Shown: positions 10,531 through 22,168 of the stretch, one piece after another | Position numbering within the stretch: the first letter of the stretch is position 1 | Layout: each line of letters starts with the position of its first letter | Assembly (NCBI RefSeq): GCF_029168945.1 | Contig: NC_083604.1 | Coordinates: forward strand, 7,370,812-7,434,811 | Direction of reading: 5' to 3' | Length of the DNA stretch: 64,000 nt | Origin: Cannabis sativa | Taxonomy: Eukaryota > Streptophyta > Magnoliopsida > Rosales > Cannabaceae | Notes under the pieces: generated by a model | Told to the model about the DNA's origin: nothing | Databases searched by the model: none | What the model saw: the letters and a program-made list of their open reading frames with translations, nothing else | Translations under genes and position numbers: made by a program

Positions 10531-11141
10531 TTTTAAATTTAATAATATTTTTTTAACTAAAAAAGTATTACCCTTTTTTATAAGTAAAAAATATCATGAT
10601 TATCTATCTTTTTCTTCTATCAAGTACATTTCGGTCTTTTTTTTTTCCAACAATTGGAACAAAATATAAGAAGAAGAAAAACAAAGAACATTCAAAAATT
10701 GTTTGCAAAAGGCATGAAAATCTCTCTTTGTTCCTCTGTATTTTCTTTGAGGATGTATTGAATAGAGAAATGGAGCAAAAGTTCTGATGTGGCTGTCTTG
10801 GAAAGCTTCTACAACGGTGGCGGTCTTAAAATAATTTGAGGACCGACTTTGATCGAATTGAACAGGGTTGTTTTTCAGTTCAGAAAATCTACCTTCTCTA
10901 TGACCAGTTCTTTAGAAAGGCAGTCCCATGGAATGTTATATTATACATACCCTTTAATTATAAGAAATTATGTCTTTTGTGGGTTTAGTTTGTGTTCAAT
11001 TTTTTTAGAAAAATTTAGATTTTTCCTTAATTTGTATGTATTCTTCCAATTAAATTTTTCTCGTTTATTAGACTTTGAGTACGTAGTAGATAAATTATTT
11101 TAAACCTCACTTCATATTTCTAGTCGTATTAATTAATCGTG

Positions 11142-11763
11142 TGATGTGATCAATGCATGATCAAACACCTCGCAAATAACACAATACAAAGAACTAGATT
11201 AAGACCAGAATAAGCAACTGAAAATTAAACAATGCAACAGTGAAATAAAACCAATAAACCAGTAAACCAGTTGCAAAAAAAAAAAACAGTAACAAGAACT
11301 TGAATATGGCAATAATGGATAATCAATTTAACAGTAAAAGAATTAGAGAAGAGAGATCAAACACAATGGATTTTACGAGGTTCGAACAAGTGATTGTTGA
11401 TCACTTGCCTACTCCTCGGCCAGAACAGCCCCAAAGGCTTTGAGTATTTATTAATGCTAGATTGAGAGAGAATTACAAGTTGTTTTACAAAGTGTTTTCA
11501 CTAACACATACACTCAAGAAGCCATGCTTCAATAACAACTCATCTCACACACAAAAACTCTCTCTTTGTCACACTGAACTAGCTCTCTTTAAATCCCCAA
11601 AAACACACGATTACTTGTTGCAGCAGATGGCTATTTATAGCCTTTTCCCTCAAGGCTCGATCCTAACTGTCATAACAGACAGTTAGGTAAAACTGTTATG
11701 TTTAGTTGAGTAGGATTTAGACTTAGGTGATGTGTCATTCTTCTATTAGTGACCAACACAACA
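11142..11763 (-). repeat. 3' LTR of the Tork-type Copia
   Basis: 622 bp, TGATGTGATC to CAACACAACA on the plus strand. It includes an A-run near 11276-11286 and a TATA box on the minus strand near 11632-11641. Confidence 0.93.
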
Positions 11764-11837
11764 ATTATCCACCTTGGTCATTAATAGAAAGAAAGATTTG
11801 ATGATGCTTAGGGACTGAACTGGTCTTGAGTCTTCTC

Positions 11838-14800
11838 TCAGCAATTGAGAATGTTTAGCAAATCTAGGCAGAGCCTAAACTTGGCTAAACTGACATACTT
11901 TGTCATCATATCAGCAGGGTTCTCCTTGGTTCCAATTTTCTTCACACAAACCTCCTTTTCAGCAATGATATCTCTGATGAAATGCAGCTTGATATCTATG
12001 TGCTTCGATCTTTCATGGAACATGGGGTTTTTCATCAAATGCAGTGCACTTTGATTGTCACAGTGCACTATTATGCTTTCAGATTTGAACCCCAGTTCAT
12101 GTGTGAATCCTTTGAGCCAAATAGCTTCCTTAATGGCTTCAGTAGCAGCCATATATTCTGCTTCAGTTGAAGATAGAGCTACTACCTTTTGCAAATTCGA
12201 TTTCCAACTAATGCATCCACCTAGGACAGTGAAAGCATAACCAGTTATAGACCTTCTTGTGTCTATACTACCTGCATAATCAGAGTCAACATATCCATTT
12301 ACTTCAATTCCTTCTTGAAACTTGTTATCATAGACAAGACCAATGTCCATAGATCCTTTTAGGTATCTGAGTATCCATTTCACAGCAGACCAATGTTCCT
12401 TTCCAGGGTCTGCTATGAATCTACTAACCATGTTGAGTGCATAGGCTAGATCAGGTCTAGTGCACACCATGCAGTACATCAAACTTCCAACACAAGATGC
12501 ATAGGGCATGGAATCCATGTACATCTTGTCCTCCTCTGTTTTTGGTGACTGATTTTGAGTCAGTTTGAAATGCTGAGCCAGAGGAGTGCTAACAAATTTA
12601 GCCTCATTCATACAGAACTTGTCTATCAGTTTCTGAATGTAATTCTTTTGAGACAATGAAAGTCTTTCAGGTCTGTTTCTTTTGATGTCAATCCCAAGTA
12701 TTCTCTTGGCTTCACCAAGGTCCTTCATTTCGAATTCATCACTCAGATTTTGTTTCAGTTTGTCAATGGCGTGTCTTTTCTTACCAATTATCAGTATGTC
12801 ATCCACATACAACAATAACCACATTGGTTCATTGTTGAAATAGACACATGGATCATAGTTGCTTCTGGTAAACCCAATGCTCATCATGAATTCATGAAAT
12901 CTCAAGTTCCATTGCCTTGGAGCTTGCTTGAGACCATAAAGAGATTTCTGTAGTAGACAAACCTGATTTGGTTTGTTACTTTTGAATCCATCTGGTTCTT
13001 CCATGTAGATTTGTTCTTCAAGTTTGCCATGTAAGAATGCTGTCTTCACATCCATTTGGTCCATTTCTAGGTTAAACTTGGCTACTTTGGTCATCATTAT
13101 CCTTATTGATGTCTGTCTAACCACAGGAGAGAATATGTCATTAAAATCAATACCCTCTCTTTGATTGAATCCCTTTGCAACTAACCTAGCTTTAAATCTG
13201 ACTTCTTCACCTGGTAGACCTTCCTTTTCTCTGAAAATCCACTTGCAGCCTATCAATTTCTGCCCTGGTGGTCTTGTTACAGTTTTCCAGGTCTTGTTCT
13301 TGAGTAGAGAGTTCATTTCTTCATTGATTGCAGCAAGCCATTTCCTTTTATTTCTTGAGTTGATAGCTTCCAGGTATGAACTAGGTGTAGTAGTATCAAT
13401 TTCTTCTGCTGATGCAAGAGCAAAAGCTGTGCAATCAGCAAAGCCAAATCTTTCTGGTGGCTTGATTTGTCTTCTTTCTCTGTCTCTAACCAGCATGTAT
13501 TCTTGTGAGTCATCAGGTAAGTTCTCTTCCTCAGTTGCATGCTCTTCAGTTTCTGAATGTGAATGCTCATGTGTATCCACCTGATCTGTAGTTTCTGCAT
13601 TTTCCTTGATGCTTTGGATTTCTAAACCTGCTGTGTCTCTGTCAGTTTTCTTGTGATTTGCAGCATCAGTTTTCATGGCCATTTCATGTTCTTTGAAAAC
13701 TACATCCCTGCTGATGATGCATTTTCTGTGGCCATCTTCTAAACACCACAGTTTGTATCCTTTTACCCCATCAGGGTAACCAAGGAACAAACACTTGAGA
13801 GCTCTTGGCTCTAGTTTGTCTTGTCTGGTATGTGCAAAGGCTGTACAACCAAACACTTTGAGATGGTCAACACTTGGAGCATGTCCAGTCCATACTTCTT
13901 GTGGTGTTTTAAATTTCAGGGCTGTGGATGGACATCTATTAATTAGATAGCAAGCAGTTTTCAATGCCTCTCCCCAAAATTTCTTGTCAAGTGCAGCACC
14001 CTTTAGCATGCACCTTACTCTTTCCAATAGAGTTCTATTCATCCTTTCAGCAAGTCCATTTTGCTGTGGATTCTTCACAACAGTTTTGTGTCTGTCAATC
14101 CCTTCTAATTGACAGAATCTATTGAACTCATCAGAGCATAACTCAAGTCCATTATCTGTTCTTAGTTTCTTTATTTTCCTTCCAGTTTGGTTTTCAATGA
14201 GCCTTTTCCAAGTGACAAAGGTATTAAAGGCCTCATTCTTGGTTTTGAGTAAGAAAACCCAAACTTTTCTGGTATAGTCATCAACTATACTCATGAAATA
14301 ACTTGCACCTCCTAGTGTTTGAGTTCTTGAAGCCCCCCAGAGATCAGAATGTATGTAGTCTAGTTTGCCTTTTGTTGTGTGTTTTCCAGGTGAGAACTTT
14401 AACTTGCAACATTTGCCATACACACAGTCATCACAGAATTCTAGCTTTTCACCAAGTTTTCCCTTGAGAATGCCTTGCTTTTCCAACTCACTCATGCCTC
14501 TTTCACTAACATGTCCCAATCTAAGATGCCATAACCTAGTGCTTTCCATATCAGGCTCTTTGACTACCATGTCATTCTCACCAGTGATTGTCTTTCCTTT
14601 GAGATAGTAAATCCCATTCTTAAGTTCCCCTTTCATGACAACTAAAGATCCTTTCATGACTTTGAAAGAACTATCAATCTTTATGGTATGACCCTTCTCA
14701 ATCAATTCACCAATAGAAAGTAAATTTCTTTTTAAATCTGGTACATACCTGACTTCCTGTATGCTTCTCACTTGATCATCATGTAGTTTCAATCTCACAG

Positions 14801-14843
14801 TTCCAATTCCAGCAACCTTGCATGCTTTGTTGTCTCCTAACAA
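11838..14843 (-). pseudogene. pol of the Tork-type Copia (integrase, RT, RNase H), cut off from gag by frameshifts
   Basis: A 1001-residue frame from the end of the protease region onward: integrase zinc region (WHLRLGHVSERG...CDDCVYGK), catalytic core (SDLWGAS, RTDNGLEL, PQQNGLAERMNRT), RT (FKARLVAKGFNQ, YVDDILIIG) and RNase H (VDSDYAGS, SSTEAEYMAA, DNQSA). It ends shortly before the 3' LTR. The protease DSG(C)SFHMT lies in a different frame upstream, so two frameshifts (near 14940 and 14850) separate gag, protease and pol. The enzyme domains look intact and could act only if supplied in another frame context. Confidence 0.9.
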
Positions 14844-15095
14844 GACTGATCACCATCTAATTTCTTGAAGGTTGTGAACAGATCTCTTCTTGGTGTCATG
14901 TGAAATGAACACCCTGAGTCAAGAATCCATGAATCACCTGATTCTTGGCTTGATACAACCAAAAACATCAGCTGACTCATATCCATCAGTTGCCACACCA
15001 GCATCTCCCCTATCTTTACTCTTTTCTCTTTGAAGTTTAGCTTTGAGAGCCCTGCATTCATCCCTGAAATGTCCCTCTTTCTTACAGTAGTAGCA

Positions 15096-15821
15096 TTATT
15101 TCCCTGCCTTCGAGTTAGGCTTTGACTTGTGTGACTGACTTGAACCCCTGTACTGTTTGTTTCTGTGATTGGATTTGTGAAATCCACCTTTGTTTTCTCT
15201 GGTTTCTGATCTACCTCTGACAAACAAACCTTCACCATAGCCATTTGACTTGTCTTCATTTCTTTTATGAATTTCCTTGGAATTCAGTGCAGATTTCACT
15301 TCTATCATGGACAGAGATTCTTTTCCATAGAGAATTGTGTCCACAAAGTGTTCATAACTCTTTGGTAGTGTGCTGAGCAACAGTATTCCTTGATCTTCAT
15401 CTTCAATCTTGACACCAATATTACTTAGGTCCAAGATTATTCGATTGAACTCATCAAGATGCTTTCTTAAATCCTTTGATTCATCCATTCTCATAGTATA
15501 CAGTTTCTTCTTCAGGTAGAGCTTGTTGGCCAGTGATTTCTTCAAATAGATCGATGCCAACCTTTCCCATAACCCTACTGCAGTGTCCTCATTTGACACT
15601 TCTCTGAGAACTTCATCTCCCAGACTCAACAGAATGGCACTGTGTGCCTTGTTCTGAATTTCCTTAAGTTTCTTCTTGTCATCTCCAAGAGCAGCTTGCT
15701 CATCTCTGTCAATTGCCTCTGATATTCCTTGATGTACCAGAAATGCCTTCATTTTAATTCTCCATAGACCAAAGTCATTTGTCCCATTGAACTTGTCAAC
15801 TTCAAACCTGGTAGAAGCCAT
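15096..15821 (-). pseudogene. gag of the Tork-type Copia, ended by TAA before its zinc knuckle
   Basis: A 241-residue frame starting MASTRFEVDKFNG, a typical Tnt1-type gag with FGLWRIKMKAFL and a central VGLWERL...YLKKSLANKLYLKKKL region. It stops at TAA (15098-15096) after KAGK. The next codons in the same frame encode an intact CCHC knuckle (CYYCKKEGHFRDEC), so the stop removes nucleic-acid binding and all of pol. A second frame (15259-14837) carries the protease DSG segment, showing a frameshift near 14940. Confidence 0.88.
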
Positions 15822-15913
15822 AGCAGATCAGTTCTTGGCTCTGTTCTTGAAGTTCTTGATGTTCTTTGTTTCAGTTCTTTGATGATCCCTTTCGACTGAG
15901 CTCTGATACCATT

Positions 15914-16536
15914 TGATGTGATCAATGCATGATCAAACACCTCGCAAATAACACAATACAAAGAACTAGATTAAGACCAGAACAAGCAACTGAAAATTAA
16001 ACAATGCAACAGTGAAATAAAACCAATAAACCAGTAAACCAGTTGCAAAAAAAAAAAACCAGTAACAAGAACTTGAATATGGCAATAATGGATAATCAAT
16101 TTAACAGTAAAAGAATTAGAGAAGAGAGATCAAACACAATGGATTTTACGAGGTTCGAACAAGTGATTGTTGATCACTTGCCTACTCCTCGGCCAGAACA
16201 GCCCCAAAGGCTTTGAGTCTTTATTAATGCTAGATTGAGAGAGAATTACAAGTTGTTTTACAAAGTGTTTTCACTAACACATACACTCAAGAAGCCATGC
16301 TTCAATAACAACTCATCTCACACACAAAAACTCTCTCTTTGTCACACTGAACTAGCTCTCTTTAAATCCCCAAAAACACACGATTACTTGTTGCAGCAGA
16401 TGGCTATTTATAGCCTTTTTCTTCAAGGCTCGATCCTAACTGTCATAACAGACAGTTAGGTAAAACTGTTATGTTTAGTTGAGTAAGATTTAGACTTAGG
16501 TGATGTGTCATTCTTCTATTAGTGACCAACACAACA
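15914..16536 (-). repeat. 5' LTR of the Tork-type Copia
   Basis: 623 bp, matching the 3' LTR at all but about six positions. The minus-strand TATA box (CTATAAATAG) is at 16413-16404. The primer site TGGTATCAGAGC lies at 15911-15900, two bases from the LTR boundary. Confidence 0.93.
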
Positions 16537-16707
16537 TCGTGTGAGAAAATATTTTCCATTTATCAATATATTTATTCTTTTACAAAATGCTAGAAGAAAT
16601 GACAATGGCAGTTAGACTCAATAATTTATTATAGAAGAGTTAAGAGTTCATGAGAGACTGAGGGAGTAGTGATGATATTACTTAATTTAAAATAATATTA
16701 AATAAAA

Positions 16708-16835
16708 AAAATAGACCAACAGAGTTAAGTTTTTAGAGGGGACCGTTAAATGTATAGGTGTAATTTTAATTGAGGTGGTAAAATATTATTGGTTGGGACA
16801 GGGAGTGGGACAGGAACCACAGGTAATTTGGCTCC
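16708..16835 (-). repeat. Right inverted end of the Mutator-like element
   Basis: Inverted partner of 10405-10530. It ends about 370 bp before the P450 start codon, so the element forms the distal part of that gene's upstream region. Confidence 0.75.
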
Positions 16836-17069
16836 CTTTTTTTATGCTTCAACATTGTCGACTTATTTCATTCCTATTTTTATAAACGATATATTTTACG
16901 TATCTTATTAATTCTACTATTTGAATTATTTGAATAATATATTATTTTGTAATGGACTCTGGTCTGATTTACTTATTATTAAAAAAAATTATTTTTCTCT
17001 CAAAATAAAATTATATAAATTTTATAATATACTTATCTAATATTTACGAAAAGAAAATAGAAAAAAAAA

Positions 17070-17077
17070 TATATAAG
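17070..17077 (+). promoter_or_regulatory. Probable TATA box of the P450 gene
   Basis: TATATAAG, 127 bp before the ATG at 17204, which would give a 5' leader of about 95 bases. The surrounding DNA is A+T-rich, so this is a positional guess. Confidence 0.4.
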
Positions 17078-17203
17078 GTTTTTAATATTATTATTTCGAA
17101 ATGTACATAAGTTGTCCTATGAAAAACAAACTCGTTAGTTGTAACTACAAAAACTAGTCAATTCTCTTCACTAGCTCTCCAGCTACACTTGGAAAATAAT
17201 CGA

Positions 17204-18878
17204 ATGGACTATTTTATCCTTCTCTTTCTTACCTTTGCTATCCTACTTGGCACCTCCTTGTTCCTCCACGTCATTCGAATACCCACGTGGCTCACTAACA
17301 AGTCGACGTGGCAGACAGGAAGGGACCCACCTTCACCGCCATGCATTCCCGTAATCGGCCATCTTCACCTCCTAACGGACATGCCACACCACTCCTTCGC
17401 ACGACTCGCCGATCGACTCGGCCCAGTCTTCCTCCTCCGACTCGGCCGAGTTCCCACTCTGATCATCTCCTCCGCCCGACTCGCCGGACTCATCCTCAAA
17501 ACTCACGACCACGTCTTCGCCAGCCGACCCCAGCTAGTGGCCGCTCAGTACCTCTCCTTCGGCTGCTCAGACGTCACCTTCTCCCGCTACGGGCCCTACT
17601 GGCGCCAAGCACGAAAGATATGCGTCACCGAGTTGCTAAGCCCCAAGCGAGTCAACTCGTTCGGAATCGTCCGAGTCGAGGAGATGAACCGTATGCTGAG
17701 TCACATCACGAATCGGTGTTTGTCGTCGGAGGTGGTTGACTTAAGCAAGGTGTTGTTTACCTTAGCGAATGATATTCTGTGCCGAGTGGCTTTTGGGAGG
17801 AGGTTTCTTGGGGATGAAGTTGGGTCGGTCGGCGAAGGGCAGAAGCGTCATTTGGTGAGGGTTTTGGCGGAGACGCAGGAGTTGCTTGGTGGGTTTTGCA
17901 TTGGGGATTTTTACCCGGAGTGGAAATGGGTCAACTCGTTGAGTGGGTTCAAAAGGAGAGTGGAGAAGAACTTGGATGATCTGAGAGCGGTTTGCGATGA
18001 AATAATAGAAGATCATTCGTTAGCGGTGAAAACGACGTCGTCATTGGATAGCAGAGAAGATTTCGTTGACGTGCTTCTTCGGGTGCAGCAGCGAGATGAC
18101 TTGGAGGTTCCCATTACAGATGACAATCTTAAAGCTCTTGTTCTGGTAAAACAAGTTACTGAGTTAAGCCATGTTTGGTTTTTTTGAATGACTAATTTAA
18201 CTTGAGAATTTGAAAGAGCTTGTACTACAGGACATGTTTGTAGCTGGAACAGATACAACATCAGCCACTTTAGAATGGACAATGACAGAGCTAGTTAGGC
18301 ATCCAAAAGTGTTGAAGAAAGCACAACAAGAAGTTCGAAAAATCGCTTCAGCTGCCGGAAAAGTTGACGAGAGCCAACTCCAGTATCTTCATTACATGAA
18401 AGCTGTTGTTAAGGAGACAATGCGGCTGCACCCCCCAGTCCCTCTACTTGTTCCTCGAGAATCCATGGCGGATTGTACTTTGGATGGCTATGACATACCT
18501 GCGAAAACTCGGGTTTTGATCAACTCCTATGCTATAGGAAGGGACCCTAAATCATGGGAAAATCCCCTGGAGTTTAATCCTGAGAGATTTGAGGGTTATA
18601 ACATGGATGTTAAAGGTACAGATTTCAAGTTTCTACCATTTGGGGGAGGAAGAAGAGGGTGCCCTGGATATAACTTTGGCTTGGCAACAGTTGAGCTTGG
18701 ACTAGCTCTGCTGTTGTGTCATTTTGATTGGAGATTGCCTGAGGGTGTTGGTGCTGATGATGTAGACCTTGAGGAGATTTTTGGGCTCGCTACAAGAAAG
18801 AAGACTCCTCTTATTGTAGTCCCAACTGTGAAAAAGGATTATGAATGGAAGCGTAGTGATGCATTTGTGTCAAAGTGA
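17204..18878 (+). CDS. Cytochrome P450, CYP71 clan
   Basis: A heme-thiolate monooxygenase of the endoplasmic reticulum membrane; the substrate cannot be told from sequence. Two exons: 17204-18145 (314 codons) and 18231-18878. The 85-bp intron (GT at 18146, AG at 18230) is in phase 0 and joins NLKALVL to DMFVAGTDTT, giving 529 residues, normal for the family. Seen in order: N-terminal membrane anchor (residues 3-24), hinge PPSPP at 42-46, helix C WRQARK at 133-138, I-helix AGTDTT at 319-324, K-helix ETMR at 376-379, PERF at 431-434 and heme loop FGGGRRGCPG with Cys458. All key residues are intact. The ATG of MDYFILL is chosen because it begins the anchor; there is no ATG just upstream in frame. 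The first exon is much more G+C-rich than its surroundings. The single I-helix-proximal intron is typical of A-type plant P450s. Confidence 0.95.
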
Positions 18879-19615
18879 GTGATAATAAGTACTGATGCGA
18901 AGTCCTTTCTGCCTATGTAAGACCCTTGCTTCTCTACTGTTGTTTGTTACTTAAGAGTTGCCATTTGTTTCTATATTTGCTACTGTTGTCGTTGGAGGCA
19001 TTAGTGAGTAGTGTTCTAAATAGTTTGTTAATAAGTTCATGCTAAGTTTGGACCTTATATTGTAATCGTTTCTCTGCTACTGAACTTTGAATGAGAATTC
19101 TCTATGAAGCTTGGTTTAAGCGTAAGGAAAAACTTCAAATGATATTCCCTTCTTCCAAAGGATGTACTCTACTCAATTCCAGGAGTTTAAAATGTTACAA
19201 AAATAATATACAAGCCCGGAACTTGTTAAAATCTGTATATTGACATCAGTGAAAAATAACATGAAACTTTGTAAATGAGCAGAAGATGTATGAACAAAAC
19301 TGAGGAAGAGACTTGTGCACGAACTTTCCGAGCAGCGTTGTATGTACTACAGAAGATCTCTATCTCCCTTAATCAGTGGCCACTGTGAATCAAGCAATTG
19401 GGTGCTTTAACTTCAGCTTTTAACCCTGGTAGATGAACCAACAAACCATTTTAGCTAAGAGAGTTGAAATCAATATGAGACTTTCAAATGTTAAAAGGTG
19501 ATGGAGGTAGCTTAGGTTTGGATTACCAGACAAAGAAAACAAAACCTCTTAACTTCAACAACTAAAGCTTCTTGGAAAGGAGATAAATTAGTTCAGAGAA
19601 TGTTACATATGTAAC
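18879..19615. other. Shared 3' intergenic space of two convergent genes
   Basis: Holds the 3' untranslated regions of the P450 (+) and the HHL1-like gene (-). No further gene or repeat seen. Confidence 0.6.
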
Positions 19616-21019
19616 TCACTTTTCCTTTTCTTGAATGTTTTGCTGGGACTCCTCAGTTGGGGCATTTAACGAGGAAATCTTCCCAAAAGAGTCCTTTGCA
19701 TCACCAAAAAAATCTTTCACCTTGTCTACTACTGTCTTGAGCTTATCTGCTGTTGGAAGCTAAGTTCAGGAGCAAATAAAAAGATGTTAAATGGGAAAGA
19801 TCAGAAGCTCAAGAGATAAAAGAATTACATATTTGCAACTTAATAATTTAATTTATACCTCAATAACATCTGAGGTAGAAAGTGCAGCTTTTATATTCCC
19901 ATTTTCCTGTAAGTTCAGAGCAACAGAAACTCAACTAATCCCATATTTGAAATAAATCACAATGAGTACATGACAGAATATCTCAGAGAAAAGGAATAAT
20001 CTTTTCATGGAAAGTAGAGAATTTAAGATCATTACGACAATTTTGTATCCATATCTGAAATTCTTAGCTGACCGCAGCACTTTAAACTGCTTAAGTGCTG
20101 ATTTCTGTATCTCCTTCTCATCCTATTTAGATAATAACAAGCTATTAGTAAGGCTTATCATGACAAAAAATAGTGTTTGTTATTTAAAAATTGAATCACA
20201 GCAATGAAATGTACAGAAGAGAATATGATCATCAGCAATATTTCTGGCCTAAAATTAGTTTAAGATTGTATTGTAGCTCATGATCTTCAAAGTACTTCTC
20301 CTAATGAGTGATATATCAGCACATGTAAGAGAAATATAGTTGACAAAATCATAACAAGCACAGAAACTTACACGGTAGATAACTGCAGCAAGATTTCTAG
20401 CCAATGTGTCTTTGTATATGTATTTTCCCAGAAAATTATCTTTGGCTGCAACCATGATTTTAGCAGTGGTACCTCCTGTTACTACACTAAGCGGGTACCA
20501 GAAACCAACCTGAACAAATATAAATCATTATATCTACAGTATCAATTATATTATTGTAGATGACCCAATTGAAAACTACTGTTCAATATTATGATCATAT
20601 AGCAATTATTTAAATTTAGTGCTTAGAAAGCTATAAAGAAGATTTTTTCTTTTTAAACTGCAGAAACCCACCAACAAGTTCAACTAAAAAGCTTAAAAAG
20701 ATTAAACTTTTGAGTTCAAAAAAAGAAAGACATGAGAATTATAGAAACGAACCTCGGCCATACGTATGAAGATAACAAAACGTGGGTTTCCATCGTCTTC
20801 AATCTTAGGCATGGGAGGAGGTCTCTGAAACTGGCGTTCTTGCATTCCTTTCTTGCCCTTTGCTTGAACCACAAGTGTTTGATGGCGTTGCTGCTGCCTC
20901 AGTTCGGGGTGTTGCTTTAGACTCGTCCGGTTGGAAGAGACGAGGGAGTGCCTAACCAACCCATCATCAAGGGTCCTGAAGTTTGACAATGGAAGCCGGA
21001 GAACGGCGTTCAGGGACAT
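19616..21019 (-). CDS. HHL1: HHL1-like chloroplast protein of photosystem II repair
   Basis: Five exons on the minus strand: 21019-20753, 20509-20372, 20122-20036, 19906-19859 (only 48 bp) and 19759-19616. All introns are phase 0 with GT/AG ends, giving 227 residues. The first ~50 residues are Ser/Arg/Leu-rich and acid-poor, as in a chloroplast transit peptide. The mature part starts near AKGKKGMQERQ, followed by PPPMPKIEDDGNPRFVIFIR, VGFWYPLSVVTGG, KDNFLGKYIYKDTLARNLAA and FRYGYKIV. The tail (VDKVKDFFGDAKDSFGK) is amphipathic. This order and length match Arabidopsis HYPERSENSITIVE TO HIGH LIGHT 1 (about 230 residues), known to act with LQY1 in repair of photodamaged photosystem II at the thylakoid. 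No lesion was seen. Convergent with the P450. Confidence 0.9.
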
Positions 21020-21409
21020 TTTTGGCTGACTTTTCCTTAGTTTTTTGATTGTTCGCCGAGTGAGTCCCCTTCTCTATATTGTCCGAGACTCTTATCCACA
21101 CAGTCGGAGTGGTTTAAAGCAGTACATGGAGTCGAAATCCCCACCATACACGTGGCTTATTGCATATTTATATATATATAAAAAATTATATATATTATAT
21201 GTGTCGTTCTGATGTGCATTGTGTCGTTTTATTAACTTGTCGTTTTGTAGAAATATATCCATTTTCTTATCTCCACAATATGTTTTTGTCCACAATACAT
21301 TAGAGAAATCCTCACGCTACGACCTACCACCAGGTGTCATAAGTATTCAGTGAATAACTATTATAAAATATTACTAATAAATTTGGACACCATTAAATTT
21401 GATATCTTT
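21020..21409. other. Upstream region of the HHL1-like gene
   Basis: A+T-rich with a TA-rich stretch at 21166-21200. Parts (TTTGTAGAAAT.TCCATTTTCTTATCT near 21245) recur near 27117-27145, suggesting a shared dispersed repeat. No gene seen. Confidence 0.45.
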
Positions 21410-21789
21410 AAAGCATCTTTAATAGTAACATAATTTAAAAATGTTAAAAATTTACACATTATTTAAAAATATAATATTTTATTTTATCTTTATTTTATAT
21501 TATTTTTAGCACTTTTACTATTAAAAATACTCCAATACATAATATTCTTTTAAAATATTATAAATATAATATTACACGTTATTATTTAATATATATTTTA
21601 ATTTTTAGCTACAATAACTTTTTAGTTTCAATTTATTATTAAAAATACTCAATGTTACAACATAACATCCATTCAAATTTCTAGAATGACATTCTTTTCT
21701 CTCCAATAGTATAACATATCAATATTTTACTACATAATATGTCCACCTCACCAAGCATTCTCTAAAGTTTTACCATTAGAGATGCTCTT
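21410..21789. mobile_element. MITE with AAGCATCT-type inverted ends
   Basis: The left end (AAAGCATCTTTAATAGTAA, from about 21410) is the inverted match of the right end (TTTTACCATTAGAGATGCTCTT, to about 21789). The inside is A+T-rich and non-coding. The ends resemble the widespread plant MITEs beginning GAGCATCTC(T/C)AATGG. The target duplication is unclear, so boundaries are approximate. Confidence 0.55.
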
Positions 21790-21923
21790 ATACTCACTCT
21801 GCAAGCTATTTTTTAGTGTGTTATTAAGATGCGTGGGGGATTGCATCTCAAAATTAATTGAGAAAAAAGAAGTACCTCATAAATTTTATATCTTCTATCA
21901 TCTTTTCTAATACAATTATTAAC

Positions 21924-22136
21924 TGTTAAAATATTAGTTAGTTTGTTTTCATTCTCTAGCTGTTTTTTAGTTGTAACAGTTAACTGTTTTAGTTAACTAA
22001 CTTTCTAGTATGTTTTCCATGTAATCTCCTCTCTATAAATAAAGGTCTTTTCTCTTTCAGTTTGTAATTTTTATAGACTGATGAGATTGTTGCATTCAAC
22101 ATACTCTATTACAGTTTATATTAATAAGTTCTTACA
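21924..22136 (+). repeat. 5' LTR of the decayed Copia
   Basis: Begins TGTTAAAATATTAG and ends TTCTTACA next to the primer site. A TATA box (CTATAAATAAAG) is at about 22032-22043. Confidence 0.8.
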
Positions 22137-22168
22137 TGGTATCAAAAAGCCATTGACAAAAGTCATCT

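Larger units (their letters stand above)
11142..16536 (-). mobile_element. Tork/Tnt1-type Copia element, complete but inactivated
   Basis: LTRs at 11142-11763 (3') and 15914-16536 (5'), about 99% identical. A perfect 5-bp target duplication TCGTG flanks them at 11137-11141 and 16537-16541. The primer site is at 15900-15911 and a purine tract (AAGGTGGATAAT on the minus strand) sits beside the 3' LTR. gag and pol are present, but the coding region carries one stop and two frameshifts. The few LTR differences imply a recent insertion. It lies inside the Mutator-like element, so it is younger than that element. Confidence 0.95.
10405..16835. mobile_element. Mutator-like non-autonomous element with ~125-bp inverted ends, split by a Copia
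   Basis: The left end (10405 to about 10530, starting GGAGCCAAATTACCTGT) recurs inverted at about 16708-16835, ending in GGCTCC. Identity over ~125 bp is roughly 85% by eye. Nine flanking bases match at eight positions: ATTTTTTTA (10396-10404) and CTTTTTTTA (16836-16844). Long inverted ends plus a 9-bp duplication fit Mutator-like elements. Without the nested Copia (11142-16536 plus one 5-bp duplication) the element is about 1.03 kb and codes for no visible transposase; short frames inside (e.g. 10596-10787) look like chance. Confidence 0.75.

Noticed and set aside
10849..11103. An 84-codon plus-strand frame
   Set aside because: A+T-rich, Phe/Leu-rich composition, no motif, inside the non-coding Mutator-like element.
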